Shown one piece after another: positions 61,043 through 64,000 of a stretch of DNA of 64,000 bases (the first letter of the stretch is position 1; the number at the start of each line of letters is the position of its first letter). The notes under the pieces were generated by a model, which did not search any database, had not been told where the DNA came from, and worked only from the letters and a program-made list of their open reading frames with translations. The position numbers were made by a program, and so were the translations under genes. This stretch comes from CADDYT01 sp035294125 (lineage in GTDB: Bacteria > Chloroflexota > Ktedonobacteria > Ktedonobacterales > Ktedonobacteraceae): positions 310,001 to 374,000 of the forward strand of contig DATGLM010000057.1 in assembly GCA_035294125.1 (NCBI GenBank), given 5' to 3'.

Positions 61043-62808
61043 GTGCGCGCAATCCGTGATCAACAATTCTTGAGCTATCCCCTGCGTTTGCCGGATGAGA
61101 TCCAGGCGGACGCTTTGCGGTTGCTCGATACCTCCCGTGAGGTGATCAACCTGACGGTCACGGCTTTGTGGGATCGACTTGATGAGTTTGCTCTACGCAC
61201 CAACAGCTATGCCTACAAACAGGTCGAGGAGATGACCGCTCCCCCGCTCACGGCCATCGTCAATGGCGGTGCGAAGCGGAACAAGCGGGCCGCATCCTGC
61301 GCGGACAAGCCCAGCGCAAGCAGCAATTCGCGCTCATTCTCCCCGTGCTCGAACAAGGGATGATCCAGCCAAAAACGGAGACGAAACGAGCAGGAAAAAA
61401 CCGCAAGGCGATCAAGCAAGCGCTGGCTGATTTGCGCGATTCCTCCGCCGATGGGGGAAATGCCGTCGAACTCCAAAGCTTGATCGAGCAAGCTTGCAAC
61501 TTCTACCTCCAAAACGGCTGTTTCCCAGACACCTACGAAGAGATGCAACCGATTCCCGTGCTCAAAGCAGGCCTCTTGCCCTATGCTGGCGACGATGGAC
61601 CGGCCATGGGCCAGACCTACCGCATGAGCTACGATTTGGATCAGAAAACCGTGACCCTTGCCCTGCGAACTCCTGACGAACAGGGACAATGGGCGCGCAC
61701 TTGGCGAGAGCAAATGATTCAGATGCGGCTGCCCGATCTGGTCGTCGAACGCGCCAAGTCAGGGCATCCACTGGCTCCCAGTTTACGGGAGATCGTCGAG
61801 ACCGATGGCACACTCTACGCCGTGCTCGATTTCATTGTCGAGGTCCCGGTGGAACAACCCACGACCTTTGAAGAAATCCAGATGGTCCTGGGTTTCGATT
61901 GGGGCGTTCGTGTGCTCGTCACCGCCAGTGTGGTCGATCTCGATGGTCATCAAATCGGACATCCATTTTTCCTGGATACTGGCCCGTTTGATGGTCGGCA
62001 GGCCCGCCTGCGCCGCCAGATTGATCAGCTCAAGGCAAAGGTCGCCTGTCTGGAACAGCGACGCGATCGCTTCCCCGTGGGTGATCCGAGGCGCAAGCCC
62101 TCAGAAGATGCGCTTCCCCTCTTGCGCCGGGAGATCAGCCGGTGCTGGCGCAAGTACGAGGCCAGAAACAACGATCTCGTTCATCTGGCAGCCAATATCT
62201 TGCTGGTGCTGGCCACTGCCTTCGACTGTAAGCTGATCGCTGGTGAGTCGCTCAAATCGATGAAATCGGCGGGACGAGGCAGAGGGGCCAAAGGACGCTG
62301 GAGAAATTGGCGCAATAACTCACAAGTACGGGGAGAACTCTGGCGAGTCCTGCGCTACAAATGCTTTCTCACAGGCATTCGTCTTGAATGGCAACAGCCG
62401 CGCCACACCTCACATACCTGCCCACGGTGCGGCAGCCCTGCCCATACGTTCAGTTCTCCTGAACATCGCAGCCAAGTCAACGAGTGGGGAGCCTGGCTCT
62501 GCTGCTCCAATCTCCAATGCCTCTGGAATGGATCCAGAGATTATGCGGCTTCAGTCAATATCGCCCGCCTGGGCGTAGCCTTGATTCGTCATGCACAGAA
62601 AACCTCACGGGTGAAGCATCCTTCAATGACTGACCCGTCGGTTCAACCCGTTTCGTATATCGGAACGCGGGCGGCGCTACGGTTACCGCCGCTGGTCCCT
62701 CGGGGCCACCTGATGCATTCAGGACGAATCTACTACAATGGGTGGCGTTTATCGGTCAAGCTTCGTTCGTCGTATGCTACGCCCATCATGCTTCGGCTTT
62801 GTGGTTAA
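61043..62808 (+). pseudogene. TnpB RNA-guided nuclease homologue, frameshifted
   Basis: Two overlapping frames together give a full TnpB. The first frame (61043-61363) starts VRAIRDQQFLSYPLRLP. The second continues to 62808 with the RuvC-I Asp in GFDWGVRVL, the RuvC-II Glu in LIAGESLKSM, a zinc finger (CPRCG, later CC and C) and the RuvC-III Asp in GSRDYAASVNIA. The frames join best near a run of five C (61241-61245), where one missing base would restore reading. All catalytic acids are intact, so one indel, or a sequencing error, separates this from an active gene. A guide RNA would be expected at the 3' end, near 62650-62850. Confidence 0.82.
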
Positions 62809-62869
62809 GGCGAGCGAAAGTTGTAGATAGCATCACTTAATAGTAGATTTTAGTAACGGTAACAAAAAA

Positions 62870-62901
62870 AGAGCTACAGATAGGCCCGGATCTGTAGCTC
62901 T
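62870..62901 (-). terminator. Terminator of the kinase gene
   Basis: AGAGCTACAGAT and ATCTGTAGCTCT pair perfectly over 12 bases around an eight-base loop. A run of seven A on the plus strand gives a T run on the minus strand, nine bases after the kinase stop. Confidence 0.9.
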
Positions 62902-62910
62902 CTGGCTTGT

Positions 62911-64000
62911 TCAACCCGGCAGGGTGTAAATCGCCAGATTTTTGAAGAATACGTCGGCTCCCACGTCAGAAGCGAGGCCGAGGGTGCCGGAGGGGTATGC
63001 GTCACTCACTGCATATCCTTGATTCTGACCGTTGACATAGAAAGTGAAGGTAGTGCCGTTGACGACAACGTCGATGGTTAGGAGACCTTTGAGCGACACA
63101 GTTACAGGCCCTGTTGCGAACGGTGTTGCTACACCTGTCTGATTATTGTAGCTATAGGCGGACCATGTCTTTGATGAGGGATCGAGCAGGAACGAGAATG
63201 CCCCCTCGTTGTTCCCTGGTTGATTGCGGAAGAAGACACCAAATTTTCCCTTCGAGCCGACGCCCTGGCTTACCTGCACTTGCAGCACGTAATTAGTGGG
63301 GATACCATAGTTATCAGGCAGCGCATCCAGGAAGGTGCCGCCTAAGAACTGTGCGCTGCTATCTTTCACCTCTGTAGCGGAACCGCTGCATTTCACTTTT
63401 ACCAGTGAGTTACTCCACTGTGCTCTTGTGGGATCGCAACCTCCCGGCAGGTTTGTGCCATAGAGAAGGTGACCAACGTGAATGACAGGCGCCGGAAGCT
63501 GTTGAGAGACAGGCGTTGCTGTTCTCCTGACTACTGCTGTGCTGCGTGGTGTGCTCGCTGTACCACTCGTCGCTCCACTCTCTGGCCGGATGTTGAGGGC
63601 AAGTCCGCCAATGACTATTGCAAAGACAAGCAAACCGGCGAGTAGCAGCATCCATGTTGGCAAGCCTTTCTGCCGCTCCAGGTGCAGGCGGCGAGAGGAT
63701 GAAGAACTTTTGCGAATTGTTACAGGTTTCTTTACCGACTCTGTTGGCTCTGTGATTTCCTCTTCTTGCGCAGGCAGCAGGTCTTTGAGCGTGGGTTGTG
63801 TTCCGATGTCGGCCAGGACTTGCAGGTCAAGCACGGTATCGTTGCTTGCCGGCGATGACTCAGGCGTCGTGCTTTCCAGTACGAGGGGAGTACCAGAAGA
63901 TGATTTATCGCGCAAATGCTCAGGAATGGCGGCCCGCAGGGCCTGCGCGAGTTCACCGGCGCTTGCGTAGCGCTGTTCTGGCTTCTTTGCCATCGCTTTC
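62911..64000 (-). CDS. C-terminal part of a membrane Ser/Thr protein kinase
   Basis: The frame is open to the right edge, so the N-terminus and the kinase core lie outside. The first visible residues, KAMAKKPEQRYASAGELAQAL, are the standard end of a PknB-type kinase domain. A Ser/Thr/Pro-rich linker of about 95 residues follows, then one membrane helix (WMLLLAGLLVFAIVIGGLAL), another linker, and an external domain of about 190 residues. Its strand-rich phrases (FGVFFRNQPGNNEGAFSFLLD, TFTFYVNGQNQGYA, GTLGLASDVGADVFFKNLAI) suggest a concanavalin/laminin-G-type fold. It probably senses an external ligand. Confidence 0.8.
   Translation of the reverse strand, partial: KAMAKKPEQRYASAGELAQALRAAIPEHLRDKSSSGTPLVLESTTPESSPASNDTVLDLQVLADIGTQPTLKDLLPAQEEEITEPTESVKKPVTIRKSSSSSRRLHLERQKGLPTWMLLLAGLLVFAIVIGGLALNIRPESGATSGTASTPRSTAVVRRTATPVSQQLPAPVIHVGHLLYGTNLPGGCDPTRAQWSNSLVKVKCSGSATEVKDSSAQFLGGTFLDALPDNYGIPTNYVLQVQVSQGVGSKGKFGVFFRNQPGNNEGAFSFLLDPSSKTWSAYSYNNQTGVATPFATGPVTVSLKGLLTIDVVVNGTTFTFYVNGQNQGYAVSDAYPSGTLGLASDVGADVFFKNLAIYTLPG

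Larger units (their letters stand above)
60832..62808 (+). mobile_element. Decayed IS607-type element (tnpA stub plus tnpB)
   Basis: The segment holds an N-terminal fragment of a MerR-like helix-turn-helix, as found in IS607 serine recombinases, followed by a tnpB gene on the same strand. That order is standard for IS607 elements. The recombinase catalytic domain is missing and tnpB has a frameshift, so the element should not move itself. Outer borders are approximate because this family lacks terminal inverted repeats. Confidence 0.7.

Overview
This window looks like a chromosomal segment from a GC-moderate bacterium of the phylum Chloroflexota, probably class Ktedonobacteria. That placement is an inference. 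It rests on a complete coenzyme F420 operon in a non-actinobacterial setting, an FMN riboswitch in front of a RibXY-type riboflavin uptake pair, lipobox-type lipoproteins, a leuS T-box, and a Kdp system whose KdpD is split. Most genes are ordinary single-copy housekeeping or stress genes with good Shine-Dalgarno sites, arranged in short operons on both strands.

Layout. 1-4.6 kb: the end of a formyltransferase gene, a single-domain receiver, an ArsB/SLC13-like permease with a universal stress protein, and a membrane protein with a Pro/Gln/Tyr-rich tail. 4.9-8.7 kb: smc. 8.8-9.0 kb: a solitary 5S rRNA gene with its own promoter and terminator. 9.1-12.8 kb: a LacI-controlled sugar locus. Its regulator and BadF-type sugar kinase are intact, but the binding protein, both permeases and the GH4 glycosidase survive only as ends with the middles missing. 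12.9-23.8 kb: mixed metabolic genes (propeller lipoprotein, amylosucrase-like GH13, class V aminotransferase, alpha/beta hydrolase, acetyltransferase, ThyX-like protein, small HTH protein, MoaA). 24.2-27.1 kb: a TetR regulator and a ClC-CBS-TrkA_C antiporter with a shared candidate operator. 27.2-31.7 kb: T-box and leuS, then convergent glnA. 32.0-33.5 kb: a membrane-anchored protein and a methyltransferase. 33.6-38.1 kb: a six-gene F420 operon (cofE, nitroreductase, cofD, cofC, F420-dependent LLM oxidoreductase, PPOX-family protein). 38.3-44.4 kb: DoxX, a PIG-L deacetylase, FMN riboswitch with ribX-ribY, and an enoyl-CoA hydratase with paaK. 44.5-55.5 kb: an extended potassium-stress locus. 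55.8-60.5 kb: Hsp20, CPBP protease, FtsH, a second DoxX and a small protein, which together look like a protein- and membrane-stress block. 60.8-62.8 kb: a decayed IS607-type element (tnpA stub and frameshifted tnpB). 62.9 kb to the right edge: the C-terminal part of a membrane Ser/Thr kinase.

The potassium locus is the most integrated block. A kinase-less DUF4118-GAF protein, a DUF4118-GAF histidine kinase and KdpE form one operon. After it comes a promoter region with helically phased repeats, then a Usp-like protein, a receiver, a 27-residue membrane peptide, kdpFABC, and a separate gene for the KdpD N-terminal and Usp domains. A KdpD that is one protein in most bacteria is therefore in two pieces at opposite ends of the locus. 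Four long hairpin repeats of one family (3.75, 18.9, 38.8 and 42.1 kb) lie between genes, and at least two also serve as terminators. No CRISPR array, tRNA gene or prophage was seen.
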